A stretch of DNA of 64,000 nt from Nephrocerus scutellatus (GCA_947095585.1 OX352765.1:60443623-60507622); one strand, 5' to 3'; positions 33,661 to 45,530 are shown, counted from the first letter of the stretch. Notes: generated by a model from the letters alone, not told the origin. Numbers and translations are program-made.

Positions 33661-34071
33661 TGACCAAAAGAGAAAAAAAGAGGAAAACCTGCCCGCGATT
33701 CGATGAGAAGCAAGCGGTGAAATTCCGTGAACCACCGAAGCAAGCGCTCCAAGTGTAAATTGTTGGAGTCAACGTACGATGACTAGGCTGCCATTTTTTT
33801 ATGGTCTGCCTTCAGAGAGTTAACAGGTGGTCTCAAATTGTTATAGGCGATTAAGCAAATTTCAAGCGATGAAGGTAACCAACTACGTAATTTATTTTAT
33901 ATTTGAACCGGATATGATTGATGCAAAATCCGACGAAGTCATGGGCCTTCGTGAAATCTTACTTAAGAGGAGCGTGCCAGGAGCAACAATTTGCCATAGG
34001 TCCATCTTCAACTTTAGATTATAAAATGCTTCCAAAGTTTGAGTACGCTCCACAAAGAGAAAAAGGGGAAG
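33661..34071. other. no gene seen
   Basis: The frame 33827-34024 has no domain. The sequence just before 34072 (GAGAAAAAGGGGAAG) is purine-rich like a polypurine tract, which would fit an LTR starting there. Confidence 0.35.
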
Positions 34072-34289
34072 TGACCTTTGTATTAGAATAAAAATATTGT
34101 AAATAATAAGTAATGCCTTTAACTTTTTTTGGCACCAAGGAAAAAATAAGAAAACAAATATGCAATCATTTATTGTTCCTAAATAAAATTATATTTCACC
34201 TCAATGATCATTGGTACTTATATTTAAAATTTAATCTATTAATATAAGAACAATTAAGGGGTAGCTTTTTTTTTTATTTAAATCTTTGT
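34072..34289 (+). repeat. direct repeat, copy 1 (LTR candidate of fragment D)
   Basis: About 200 bp matching 35381-35610 from GACCTTTGTATTA through AAATATGCAATCATTTATTG to ATTTAAATCTT. A purine-rich stretch precedes it. The pair brackets fragment D. Clean TG...CA ends and a target duplication were not found. Confidence 0.55.
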
Positions 34290-34454
34290 TTCGCACAGTC
34301 CCAAAGACCTTGCTTGCCTCTAACGTACACAGATTGACACCCCCACCGGATAGTAGGTAGAAAGCCATTAGTGGTCCCAATTAAGCCCTACCATGTGCGA
34401 TTCGACGAAATACCAAAAAGCTCGAGCGCGTATTTAAGAAGAAGTAAACGTTCG

Positions 34455-35378
34455 ACACTTAGGTTGCGAAGATTTTGAAAGCAGTGCGGAAAAGCCGACG
34501 AAGATTGGTTAATGCGATCATCAACCGAGGTGAGGATGTACGTTCGTATGCCAAAGTAAAGTTTCTTGGTTGTTCTGTGTTGCGACTACTTGATAGTGGT
34601 GCAACAATAAGCTGTATCGGATCGAAGGTGACTGAAGAGTTTCTACGGGATGGTCGCGATTTAACAAGGTTCATCAGCAGCGTGAGAACGGCGGATGGAA
34701 GTCGACATCCGATAAAGGGAAAAATTGACGTTAAGATGGAATTTCGAGGGCAGACTCGAGAAATCGAACTGTACCTCATCCCCAACCTTTCACAAGATTT
34801 GTATCTCGGTGTTGACTTCTGTAACGCGTTCAATCTAGCGCCTGGGGTCATCGGAGAATTACACCATAGTCAGGATTTTGGATTGGATAAGGCTGATGCT
34901 ACCAAATCTCTCGAGTTGACAAGCGGACAATTACGCAGACTCCCGGTTTCCTGACTTTGATCGTGATGGACTGGGAAAGACGACTCTGGTTGAACATGTC
35001 ATCGACGTTCATGAGGCAAAGCCAATAAAACAGCGGCATTATCCCGTATCTCCGGCGATTGAAAAACTGATCTTCGCTGAACTGGATGAGATGCTGGTTC
35101 AAGGAATTATTGAGAATCCAAGAGTTCCTGGAGTTCGCCTGTGGTGTTGGTGCGTGAACCGGCGAAAGTTAGACTTTGTCTAGACTCTAGGAAGGTTAAC
35201 GCTGTGACAGTCAAGGATGCTTATCTCTTGCCCCACATTAACAGGTTTCTAGGTCGTTAACAGTCTGCAGAGGTCATCTCGAGCTTGGATCTAAAGAAGG
35301 CGTTCCATCAGATTCCGTTGGTAGTAAATTATCGGGACAAAACCGCTTTCACTGTTCCAAATAGACCAGCCAAAAGAA
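34455..35378 (+). pseudogene. pol: gypsy fragment D: protease and partial RT
   Basis: A 159-codon frame (34475-34954) is a retropepsin: VRSYAKVKFLG, LLDSGATISCIG and LSQDLYLGVDFCNAFNLAPG. RT follows in shifting frames: PIKQRHYPVSPA with ELDEMLVQGIIE (near 35020-35110), a decayed RLCLDSRKVN and VTVKDAYLLP, then SSLDLKKAFHQIPL (35278-35320) and KTAFTVPN. It stops at a repeat junction near 35378, so the catalytic YLDD region is absent. Protease is most like PR1 of element A, while its RT belongs to a 412/mdg1-type lineage. Confidence 0.82.
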
Positions 35379-35380
35379 TT

Positions 35381-35610
35381 CGACCTTTGTATTATACTAA
35401 AAATATTGTAAATAATTTATCACTTCCTTTAACTTTTTTTTTGAACCAAGGAAAAAATAAGAAATAAATATGCAATCATTTATTGTTCCTAAATAAAATT
35501 ATATTTTACCCCAATAATGATTAGTACAATGGTATATTGGTACTTATGTTTAAAATTTAATCTATTAATATAAGAAAAATTAAGGGGGAGACATTTTTTA
35601 TTTAAATCTT
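35381..35610 (+). repeat. direct repeat, copy 2 (LTR candidate of fragment D)
   Basis: Same sequence as 34072-34289 with about 25 bp extra near 35525. It begins directly where the RT frame of D breaks off. Confidence 0.55.
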
Positions 35611-35732
35611 CGTTTTGCATATTAGTTACAAATTTTCATAACGTCTCGACAAAAGTCATTACTATTTGATGGATAAGAAAAAGAACGAAAATTTTCAATT
35701 TAAATTTTGTGCCACAAACTTTTCAGCAAAGA

Positions 35733-35855
35733 TTATAGAAAATAATGGACAGATCATTTTTGTTCAGAGTAAGAAATATTTTAAGTTAAAAAGTTAATAT
35801 AGAAAATAATGAACAGAAAATGTTGTTCAGAGAAGAAATACTTTAAGTTAATTTT
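35733..35855. repeat. tandem duplication of about 65 bp
   Basis: ATAGAAAATAATGGACAGA with TTGTTCAGAG and AAATATTTTAAGTTAA is followed by a second copy (ATAGAAAATAATGAACAGA, GTTCAGAGAAG, AAATACTTTAAGTTAA). Confidence 0.65.
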
Positions 35856-36980
35856 TTTTGTTGCATACTTTAAATATAATGCCTTTATTCCCCCACAGGA
35901 GGAATGCTAGCACGCCTTCTTCAAGTAGATGTCAGATAAGTACCTTCTTGTAAATATGTATATATCCTGATTATATTATTAAGAAATACGGGCAGAATGT
36001 TAGCGAGGCTAGGTGACTGCCGACGACCACTCCTAGTTACTGTTGAGTTGCTTGAATTAATTTGCAAAACCTTACAAAGAAAAATAAACCTCGGAGAAGG
36101 GAATTTTGATAATTTTATGTAACCATTTAATTTAATTTAATTTATTATTCAGTGCTTGTGTACTAGGGCCATTTGTAAAGCACTGAGTGACCTAATTATC
36201 TCACCATGATTATGCACAGATTGAATTTGTTTTATTAATTCTCACTGGGTAACGGCTCAGTCCTAATTAGCTTCCGAATAGTATAGAAATTGAATATTTT
36301 TTTGTTTATTAATAACGCGGCGCTGGCGTACTTAAGTCTAGTGTAGAGCCTTGATAATAACGATTCATCTCGCTGAGATTATGCACAAGTTGTTGTTTTT
36401 TTTAATAAACTGTCATATACTGTCAAATGAACCTTAAGTGAAGTCTTTTTTTTTTTTTTTTTGATGCACCATTCCAGCTTAGTCATGCAAGTGGGGGCTT
36501 ACCCCATCTAGGGGGTCCACTGACATCGTGTCCCAAAGGAAGGGTGAGTACAGACGATCAGAACGAGGTATGATGTCTGCTAGGTACGCCGTTCCGCCAA
36601 CATCAAGACAAGTCGAGCTTGGCAGCAACAAGGAACTGTTCGGGTCCTGAACTTCCACTCCACCCTTCTGGTGGTGGCGAATATGAAGTGTGGTGATTCC
36701 TCTCCCAAGTTCACTTTTCTTCTCTTCTCCTCTTTTTTCTACAATCGCATGCGGATTAAAATTATTACCAATGGAACAGAGGTCACTAACCAATCAAGAC
36801 CCCACCCAAAGCCGACGAGCCAGGCCGTACGAGCGCAAGCAACCCAGGGAGGTTAGTATCTATATGGAAAAGAATATGGCCAAACTGAACACAGGCCTTA
36901 ATCCATTTCAGGCTAAGCATGCCCAACCCTCATTCCCATCTCATTATCATCAGAAATCAATACGAATTCGCTACGGATTC
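35856..36980. other. no supported gene; unclassified sequence before BEL element F
   Basis: 35856-36440 is AT-rich with no domain, ending in a T-run (36447-36462). 36479-36850 holds overlapping frames on both strands, including a 104-codon minus-strand frame with no recognisable domain. It reads like part of an uncharacterised repeat. It is not the BEL LTR found at 37236 and 43952, so F has lost its own left LTR. Confidence 0.4.
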
Positions 36981-37235
36981 CAACGGTAAAAATCCCAATA
37001 TTCGATGGGGATTATCTAAAATGGAATCAATTCCACGACATTTTCTCAGAGTTTGTTAACAAAAAAAAACAGCCACTCTCAAAGGTAGAGAAAATGTGGC
37101 ATCTCAAGACGCAACTGGTTAGCAAAGCAGCAAGTCTCGTCAGTCATCTTCCCTTATCAAAAAACTTCTGGATCAGCCAGCAGAAACATCATCTGCAGCA
37201 GCGGTGAAACATCTGCATAATACTACAAAAGTGTG
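36981..37235 (+). pseudogene. gag: element F gag, 5' piece
   Basis: IPIFDGDYLKWNQFHDIFSE and LSKVEKMWHLKTQLVSKAAS are the DUF1759 region of BEL/Pao Gag. Compared with E it lacks about 90 bp after VSHLP. Then comes KLLDQPAETSSAAAVKHLHN in a shifted frame, up to the E insertion. Confidence 0.8.
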
Positions 37236-37858
37236 TGTAGCTTCAGATTAGGTGCAAACCAAATCAGTTGATCGGAACTTAAACCAATACTCTTTGGCAC
37301 TACTAATCGTATATGTGTCCAGCGAGGAAGTATAGGCACTTAAACCAATACTCAATCTGTGGACGTTGATGATCTGATTTGTCCAGTACAAATTCAGACA
37401 ATGCAGCGAGTACTAGCACTTTAACCAATACTCAATGCAAAGCGAAATCAAAACAAACAAGGTTGAATTTGATCTAATTTATTAATTTGAAATATGGTGG
37501 CTTTTATACCCAAAAAATGCTTACAATAACAATATACAATATTATAATAATTACAAAAAACAAAAACAATAAAAATACAAAAAATTGACATTTAGGCTGA
37601 TGCGGCAAATAACTATTGTAACCGTCGTGCTGTTATGTGAGTATTATCAAAGAAAATACAAAATTGTTAACTCATCAATAACTGCAGTTTCTGCTGTTGT
37701 GCTGCAATAGAATCCACCTGACGATGCAGCGACAAGCGATTCCGACGGTGTTTTTCGCTGTAGACGCAAGGTCAGCAATTTGAATGATATGTTGGCCTTG
37801 ATGTAGTTCGTTGCTTTAATTTTGTCCATTGCACCTGAATTTTATGTTGATCCAAACA
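37236..37858 (-). repeat. 3' LTR of element E
   Basis: 623 bp, TGTAGCTTCAG to GATCCAAACA on the plus strand, matching 43952-44513 but with about 60 bp extra near 37660-37760. Contains several ACTTAAACCAATACTC repeats. Confidence 0.92.
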
Positions 37859-37892
37859 TTCTCCCCCCGTTGAGTGACTGACTCAACTTTTG

Positions 37893-39430
37893 TCACACGA
37901 ATCTTAAAATATGATGGTTGTTGACGTGGTGTCGGTTGAGGATTTGTTGCGATGTTGTGTGTCGGTTTTGGTTGACAGTACTTGCTGAAACTTCCAAGTA
38001 ATGAGCAGGATAATGACTACCGTGATTAGCGTGAGTGCAAGGTAGCTGACCACATGATGATGAGTGTTTGATGACTGATGTCATTCTGGTAGATTGTCCA
38101 AATCTTTGTGCAACAACTTTGACTGGAGATTGGTGAGTTGTTCCCAGTTAGTGTCAAAGTGCTCGAAGTTAAATTTCAAAAGAGGATTTAGTGCACTTGG
38201 TGAACTAATAGATGATATGTTTCCAAATCCAGTATACGATGTATATACACGACTGGAAATCTCCATGTTCCCTTGGATGTTAATGGCATCATTCTTCAAA
38301 ACGCAGTACTGACCAATTGTAAGAAATCCTGAACCCATCAATGTTAATTGAACAGTATCGTTCACGCACACTGCAATCATTTCGGTGGCAAGAGTCGTGG
38401 CGAAAATCCACTGGTTGGGACGAAACGTTGGTGTGAATGATATCTTCTCTCCCATAGTCCTGAATTTGCAGCTCTGAGAGGTTTTGTTGTTTAGTAATTG
38501 AATCTCACAGGCGAATTTGCCAGACTTTCTTGCAAATTTCAATTGTTTTCTGTCAATCAAGTAGGTATCTTCAATTGTGGTAGCTGTTGTAAGTTCGCTC
38601 CGACTTAAGGCAACGAATTGGTCCCGATGCCCGCTGATTCCGAGTATTTCGGTGTTTGGTGTGATAACCACAAGAGTGTCATTGAGTTGTGTTGGGATAG
38701 GTTCAATCGCAAACAAATCGAGAACTTGATGATCTATTAACGGCAATTTTAATTCAAACATCACACGGTCCTTTGTGACAGTAATCCTGACGTCTAATAT
38801 ATGATAAAATCCTAATAGGTTCGCCTCGGTTATTGGTAGAGCTCGTGTGGGTGATAAATGCCCTTTTATAAGAATAACCTCCTTTTCGAGTTGTTGTGGC
38901 GTGAGAATTTTCGGGCTTATTTTTCCGTGACTGGTATGTGTCTGAATGTTTATTAATTCTGATTGGATGTGTTGTAAGTCTGTGACTATCGCTGATAGTT
39001 GAACGATTAGGACAGTAAAACGTTGTAATCGTCGAAATTGAGTAACTGAGTTGTTAATGCTTTTCAAATATTCGATGATCATATGTTGGACTTCAGCTAG
39101 GCGTACGGATGCATCTTTCTCATCCTGTTTTATAATGTTGATTGCGAGCGTTTTCAAAGTATTCGATGAGTGAGTGGCATTAAATGTCTGATGTTGGATG
39201 TAGGCACAATTTTTTCAAAGCTTGGATTCCATCTGATAGTACATGAACTTGATGATGAAATGGCGCCAGATCGTAGTACACAATGATTTTCCAAACACCA
39301 CTTGAAAGCCGTGCAGTACCTATTCCTTCGAAGTAAATCCCGGGGTTTGCCTCAAAGTTGGATGTTTGAATTTGAGATGCCAATGCCAATGGTAGAAAGA
39401 GTAGTGTAATTAGCATTATAGTGAGTGATG
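37893..39430 (-). pseudogene. env: element E envelope-like domain
   Basis: The envelope part begins inside the frame ending at 39180 with a hydrophobic segment (LTIMLITLLFLPLALAS) acting as a signal or anchor. Next to it, 39157-38081 is open for 358 codons. The join between them lacks about 200 bp that F keeps, including the basic cleavage site and fusion-peptide-like segment. The 358-codon frame stops with LPE-TGA. In the same frame just after that stop lies a strong transmembrane segment (YLALTLITVVIILLITW) and a short tail. Relation: F-type envelope of roo-like BEL elements. Not functional as written. Confidence 0.78.
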
Positions 39431-40956
39431 GACCGCTGGTCACTGATCTCCTTTTCTTGACTCCCTCATCTTGGACTGAAGAGGGACGTTTTGGATTCGG
39501 TTTCTCCCTTGCTGATGGCCGTAGATTTGCTGTGTCTTCTTCGCTGAATAAGGGAGCTAATCTATGTATTGGTCGCTTGAGTATACCCGACTTTGTTTTA
39601 ACATCAACCACTCGAACAATTTCATCATTTCCTTTGTAAATTCTAGTGATTCGTCCAAGAGGCCATTGTAAAACGGGTACGTTGTCTTCCTTCAAAATTA
39701 CCAACATACCTTCCTTCACATTCATTGCTGAGTTCTTCCATTTAGACCTTGAGTGAAGTTCGTGTAGATATTCTTCATGCCATCTCTTCCAGAATGTGTG
39801 TTTCAATTCTGACACAAGTTTCCATCTAGTGTTCAATGATGTTTTGTTCGCTGAAGATCTTGAGTCGACTGGCGTCGTTAAAGGCTCACCGATAATAAAA
39901 TGACCTAATGTCAGAGCGTCTTTTTTGGTTTGATGACAATGGTGTGAGTTGTCGAGAATTCAAAATTGCCTCTATTTCTATTACCACCGTTTCCAATTCT
40001 TCATATGTCAATGATGAAGTTGACACATTTCGAATCAGATGATACTTAGAGGATTTAACGGCTGCTTCCCATAGTCCACCAAAATGTGGGGCTCTGGGAG
40101 GAATGAATTTGAATTAAATTCATTTATCACTGCATGATTTGATGATCCTGTCTTTGGAGTTGTTCGAAAAAATAGCTTCTTGCAGCTCAACTAATTGATT
40201 TTTTGCACCAACAAAGTTCGTTGCATTGTCGGAGTATAACGTTTTGCACCTTCCTCTACGACTAATGAATCTTTTCAGTGCTCCGATGAAGGCCTCTGTA
40301 GTTAAATCTGATACGATTTCCATATGAACGGCCTTTGTGGCAAAACAGCAAAAGACTGAAATGTAGGCCTTATGTGGTCTTTTTCCTCGGATTTTATGAT
40401 GTACCCAAATGGGACCACAATAATCTACGCTTGATATCAAAAATGGACGTGATACTGTCACTCTATCAGCTGGTAGATTACCCTTGATTTGAGTAAATAA
40501 CTTCGGTTTTGCCTTTGTACAGCGTACACAGTTTTGCACAATGTTGCGTGCTACTGTTTTTCCTCTTAAAATCCAAAATTGTTGCCGAGAAGTGGCCAAT
40601 AAAGCTTTCGGGCCGCAGTGTTGGTTTTCTTCGTGAATCATTTTTAAAATGATTTTGGTCAACGGGTCATTGTATGGTAAAATCATTGGATGCTTGGCAT
40701 CGAACGACAATGTTGAAGCTTCCAGTCGCCCTCCCACACGAAGTATTTCCTGATCGTCTAGCAGAGGGCAGAGACTTGCAAGTTGGTTTGATTTACTCAC
40801 TTGCTTATATCGTTGCAGTTCCTTGATTTCATCCTTGAAATCAGAGATTTGAATAGTCTTGATTATGGCCCGTAATGATTTCTTCATTTCTTGCGCGCCT
40901 AAAGATTTGTGACTTGGCCCTTTCGCCTTTGAGATTTGCAATGAAGCGAAACACAT
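39431..40956 (-). pseudogene. pol: element E integrase
   Basis: Zinc N-terminus MIHEENQHCG with VRCTKAKP; catalytic Asp in SSVDYCGPIWV and in LYSDNATNFVGA; the frame ends by TAA at 40120 before the Glu-containing PHFGG-WEAAV part. About 70 codons around 39850-40100 are broken. The C-terminal DUF5641-type domain is in frame at 39836-39430: ELKHTFWKRWHEEYL, MLVILKEDNVPVLQWPLGRI, IRVVDVKT-like and PIHRLAPL. This frame continues straight into the envelope part, so pol and env form one reading frame. Confidence 0.85.
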
Positions 40957-41761
40957 ATCCGACTGTACGTTGTAGAAATCGAAACGAGTTTCTGTGGTTT
41001 ATTCCATATATTAATGCTTCACATGATGCTGAATCTAGTATTGCTGCTGCCACAGTTGATTGCCTTTTTCTTTCAATGTCATTTGGTATGTCAAACGTCT
41101 TTATTTCTTGATTTAGCCAAAATTCATTGGTTCCAGGTAAAAAGAGTGGTCCAAAAACCATATGGAGCATGAACTGAATTTTTCAGGATTAATACCACGG
41201 GAGATTATGTCAGCAGGATTCATTTTGGATGAAACATGGTGCCATTGAACAGCGTGTGAAAGCTCTTGAATTCTGCTTACCCGATTTGCTACGATGGTGT
41301 GTAGTGATGACGGTGATGACTTTATTCAGGATAAACCAATTTCAGAGTCAGACCAAAAAAATGTGAGCATGCCTTGGTATTTAAGTTCCTGCTTTACTCT
41401 TTCTGTTAGTTCGGCTCCCAAAAGGGCTGCGCATAATTCTAATCGAGGCAGTGTTTGTTTCTTCAAAGATGCTATTCTGGATTTTGCGCAGAGCAATCTT
41501 GATGTTATAGTTGGTCTTTATAACATGCTCGCACATAAACAGCTGCTCCATATGCCTTTTCCGAAGCATCAGAAAATGTGTGTAGTTGAACAGAAACTGG
41601 TACCTTTGCGTTGAAGACGTGTCTTTGAACCTTAAAAGTTATTAGTGCTAATATACATTTCATAAAGCGCGTCCATTCTTGTTGCTCCTGACGTGGCAAT
41701 TCTTCATCCCACGTATATTTTTGCTGCCATAGGTACTGCATAAATATCTTTGCTGATACTG
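40957..41761 (-). pseudogene. pol: element E RNase H and connection
   Basis: VSAKIFMQYLWQQKYTWDEE, then QLHTFSDASEKAYGAAVYVR with the catalytic Asp of a BEL-type RNase H, then LPRLELCAALL-like decayed text, and the Leu-rich connection before integrase (NEFWLNQEI and AKSQIFRRA). Several frameshifts. On its upstream side (41761/41762) it meets protease sequence directly, with no RT between. Confidence 0.8.
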
Positions 41762-42545
41762 TTACGGGGCCAAAAAATTATTTTCACACCACTTTTCTGA
41801 TGGAGTCATGGCTTTTGTTTTCTCGCTTAAATCGTCCAGTCTCCAGAATTTTGTAGCGGTTTTTGTTTTGCCAATGACGATCCATCCAAGAACTGTATTT
41901 TGTAGTACTGGTAAGTGTTTTCCTAATTTCAGCTGTTCTGGGCGGAGTAAGGTATGGTAGAATTCTGCTCCGATTAAGAGATCAATCCTTCCAGATTTGA
42001 AGAATTCGGGATCGGCCAGTGTTATGTTGTTTGGCGTTTCCCAATCAGTGACATCTGGCATCCAAGTAGCGGTTTTTGTTTTGCCAATGACGATCCATCT
42101 AAGAACTGTATTTTGTAGTACTGGTAAGTGTTTTCCTAATTTCAGCTGTTCTGGGCGGAGTAAGGTATGGTAAAATTCTGCTCCGATTAAGAGATAAATC
42201 CTTCCAGATTTGAAGAATTCGGGATCGGCCAGTGTTATGTTGTTTGGCGTTTCCCAATCAGTGACATCTAAATCTCTAGATGGTTGCGCTGAGATTATTT
42301 GCGGCAGAACGAAAGCTTCGATTCTTGTTGAGAAACTTCCTACGGATGACTTCAGGTTAAGGTTAACTCGGGATTTCTAATTTCCAGTACGTAGCCCGAT
42401 TCCTTCAATTGATAAGTGGGATCTTGTTGTGGCCAATGATTATTTGTTAATTAATCTCTCCGTCATTAAATTAACTTGTGAGCCAGAGTCGAGTACCGCA
42501 CGTGCTTCGCAGGTCCTCCCATTATTTGCCACTATTGTTACCTTA
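41762..42545 (-). pseudogene. pol: element E protease with internal duplication
   Basis: DUF1758-type aspartic protease. ARAVLDSGSQVNLMTERL carries the DSG triplet (near 42480). The C-terminal half, DLLIGAEFYHTLL, is present twice because 41853-42056 and 42066-42269 are near-identical tandem copies with a 9-bp filler. A stop near 42440 also breaks the frame. After CENNFL the sequence jumps to VTVSAKIF, showing that the whole RT was deleted. Confidence 0.82.
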
Positions 42546-43888
42546 GCGGTTGCTAAAAGAACGTATTTATGACTTCCCTTTGCATGGTTTATTGTTGCTA
42601 CAGTTGCAGGTGAATCTTCCCTTTTTTCTGTACTTGATGATATTTCATTCCTTTGATGCTCCAAATGAAGTAACGAGTTATTTTTTTTAGTGCACTTGGT
42701 GCAATGTCTCCAAGCACATTGAGTAGCCATGTGTCCCGGCTTCAGACAATTCATGCAAAGTTTGGGCTTCTGGATGAACTTTATGCGGTCATTCACTTTT
42801 AGTTTAAGAAACTGGTCCCATGAGAATAACGGGTGAACCTTTCTTCCGCATGACAGACAGAGGTTCTTTGCTTCATGGGTTGATGCTGCCGAGGTGCATA
42901 TCTTTGTTGATGACTGAGGAAGAGTTGCCCTTTTTCGGTGTCCAATTGTTTCCATTGTTTGGCTCTGCAATTCCAAAAACGATAAAAATTCTTTAACTGT
43001 CGGTAGCTCCTCCGGTTTGGATAGTGACTGCTCATAAAGGATATAGGTAGGTCGATCCATTTTTTTTATCAGCAAGTGAATCAGCAGCGGATCCCATGAA
43101 CTCGTTTCAATGCTTAAATTATTTAATGCAAGTAAGCTCTCTTTTGTAGTATCATGCAGATGTTTGACCGCTGCTGCAGATGATGTTCCTGCTGGCTGAT
43201 CCACAATTTTTTTGATTAGTGTTGATGCCAGTATTCTTTTGTTACTATAGCGCTCCTCAAATAGTTTCCAGGCTGCTACATAATTTTCATCTGTGTTTGA
43301 AAGATGATTGACGAGACTTGCTGCTTCGCGAACCAGTTGCGTCTTGACATACCACATTTTATCTACATTTGAGATTGGCTGTTTGTGAATCAATATTGTC
43401 GTAATATTGTCCGGATTGTTTCGCCAAGAGCAAGATGTTTGAAAGTCTGGCATCTAGTATTGCCATTTTCGATGTGCCCTTCTAATTAAGCCATCGATTT
43501 TTGAAATGCACGCTTCTTCAGTTTGCTTGGCTTTATTTGTGAAAAAGCCTTCTTCGACGCTGTCATCGACGCTGCTTGCTTCCAACGTTTGGATTTCTTG
43601 TTAAAAACGTTTTATATATGAATTGCACAACGTTGTCGTTTGGACATAGTAGTCCTCCATAAAGTACTCGTGTTGACGGTCGTCCTCCAACTTACGGAGC
43701 TCTGTATCGTTTGCCACGAACTTGGCAATGATTGTTTGTAGCTGACTGAGTCGCAGCTTGTAATATTTTAAGTTTTTCCGCTCTTCGGAATCTTTCTTAA
43801 AATTTCGAGTTGTTCTTTCGATCTCGTCCCCAAGTTGAGACTGCTGTGAGAATAAGTCGTCCATGATGTGGTGTAAGATTGTGTCCAA
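42546..43888 (-). pseudogene. gag: element E gag
   Basis: First piece 43888-43601 has a Lys/Glu-rich coiled-coil-like start. The second piece from 43453 is DUF1759 (VDKMWYVKTQLVREAASLVN, YSNKRILASTLIKKIVDQPA, LPTVKEFLSFLE) followed by zinc fingers CLSCG and CMNCLKPGHMATQC-x-HCTKC. The frame changes between 43600 and 43454. This Gag is the best preserved part of E and lines up with both halves of F gag. Confidence 0.85.
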
Positions 43889-43951
43889 CTAGGAATTTGT
43901 CTAATGAGAAGCGCCAACCGTGATATCCTGATCACGTCGGGCTCACCAAAA

Positions 43952-44513
43952 TGTAGCTTCAGATCAGGTGCAAACCAAATCAGTTGTTGAAAAGACTATC
44001 GGAACTTAAACCAATACTCTTTGGCGCTACTAATCGTACATGTGTCCTGCGAGGAAGTATAGGCACTTAAACCAATACTCAATCTGTGGACGTTGATGAT
44101 CTGATTTGTCCAGTACAAATTCAGACAATGCAGCGAGTACTATCACTTTAACCAATACTCAATGCACAGCGAAATCAAAACACACAAGGTTGAATTTGAT
44201 CTAATTTATTAATTTGAAATTTGGTGGCTTTTATACCCAAAAAATGCTTACAATAACAATATACAATATTATAATAATTACAAAAAAACAAAAACAATAA
44301 AAATATCAAAAATTGACATTTAGGCTGATGCGGCAAATAACTATTGTCACCGTCGTGCTGTTATGTGAGTATTATCAAAGAAAGCAGTGCTTGCTGCTGT
44401 ACTGCAATAGAATCCACTGTAGACGCAAGGTCAGCAATTTAAATGATATGTTGGCCTTGATGTCGTTGCTTTAATTTTGTCCGTTTCACCTGCATTTTAT
44501 GTTGATCCAAACA
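43952..44513 (-). repeat. 5' LTR of element E
   Basis: 562 bp; see the other LTR. It has about 15 bp extra near 43985 (GTTGAAAAGACTA) and lacks about 75 bp in two places near 44385-44420 relative to the left copy. Confidence 0.92.
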
Positions 44514-44518
44514 GTGTG

Positions 44519-45190
44519 TTTACTTGCATTAAACAATTTAAGCATTGAAACGAGTTTATTGGATCTATTGCTGATTCACTTGCTGATAAAAAAAAATGGG
44601 TCGACCTACCTATATCCGGTATGAGCAGTCACTATCAAAACCGAAGGAGCTACCGACAGTTAAAGAATTTTTATTGATTTGGAATTGCAGTTCCAAACAA
44701 TGGATACAATTGGACACCGAGAAAGGGCAACTATTCCTCAATCATTAACAAAGATTTGCACCTCGACAGCATGAACACATGAAGCAAAGTACCTCTTTTT
44801 GTCATGCGGAAGGAAGGTTCACCCGTTATTCTCATGCGACCAGTTTATTAAACTAAAAGTTAATGACCGCATAAAGTTCATCCAGAAGCACAAACTTTGC
44901 ATGAATTGTTAGAAGCCGGGACACATGGCTAATCAATGTGTTTGGCGACATTGCACTAAAAACACAAATCATTACTTCATTTGGAGCATCAAAGGACTGA
45001 AATATCATCAAGTACAAAAAGAAAGGAATATTCACCTGTAACTGTAGCAATAATAAACCATGCAAAGGGAAGTCATAAATACGTTCTTTTAGCAACCGCT
45101 AAGGTAACAATAGTGGCGAATAATGGGAAGGCTTGCGAAGCACGTGCGGTACTCGACTCTGGTTCACAAGTCAATTTAGTGACATAGAGA
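44519..45190 (+). pseudogene. gag: element F gag 3' piece and protease start
   Basis: Resumes exactly after the E insertion: LLALNNLSIETS, HLLIKK, then KFIQKHKLCMN with a stop in place of the Cys in the knuckle (CMNC-stop-KPGHM), QCVWRHC, and ARAVLDSGSQVNLVT with the protease DSG triplet before a TAG. Frameshifts at A-runs. Confidence 0.82.
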
Positions 45191-45530
45191 TTAATCGACA
45201 AATTATCATTGGCCACAAGATCACACTTATCAATTAAGGAATCAGGCAACGTACTGAACATTCGAAATCCCGAGTTAACGTTAACCTGAAGTCATCCGTA
45301 GGAAGTTTCTCAACAAAAATTGAAGCTTTCGTTCAGCCGCAAGTAATGTCAGCGCAACAATCACGAGATTTAGATGCTACTGATTGGGAAACGCCAAACA
45401 CAAGAAGACGAAAGAACCTCAGAAATCTTGGAAAAATTCTGGAGACTGGAAGATTTCAGCGAGAAAAAAGGCCATGACTCCATCAGAAAAGTGTTGTGAA
45501 AATCATTTTTTGAACAACACAAAACGAGAC
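45191..45530 (+). pseudogene. pol: element F protease remnant, deleted
   Basis: Follows the E protease up to a DWETPN motif near 45395, then skips about 150 bp and resumes near EKCCENHF. The LIGAEFY half is lost. Not active. Confidence 0.7.

Larger units (their letters stand above)
37236..44513 (-). mobile_element. BEL/Pao (roo-like) element E inserted in element F
   Basis: 7278 bp with two LTRs, target duplication GTGTG (37231-37235 and 44514-44518), a minus-strand polypurine tract (AACGGGGGGAGAA next to the left LTR) and a primer-binding site starting TGGTGAGCCCGACG next to the right LTR. Order on the minus strand: gag, protease, RNase H, integrase, env. RT is missing. The sequence is of the same family as F. 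Confidence 0.92.

Noticed and set aside
36479..36989. Overlapping frames on both strands, up to 104 codons
   Set aside because: No domain seen; probably part of an uncharacterised repeat.
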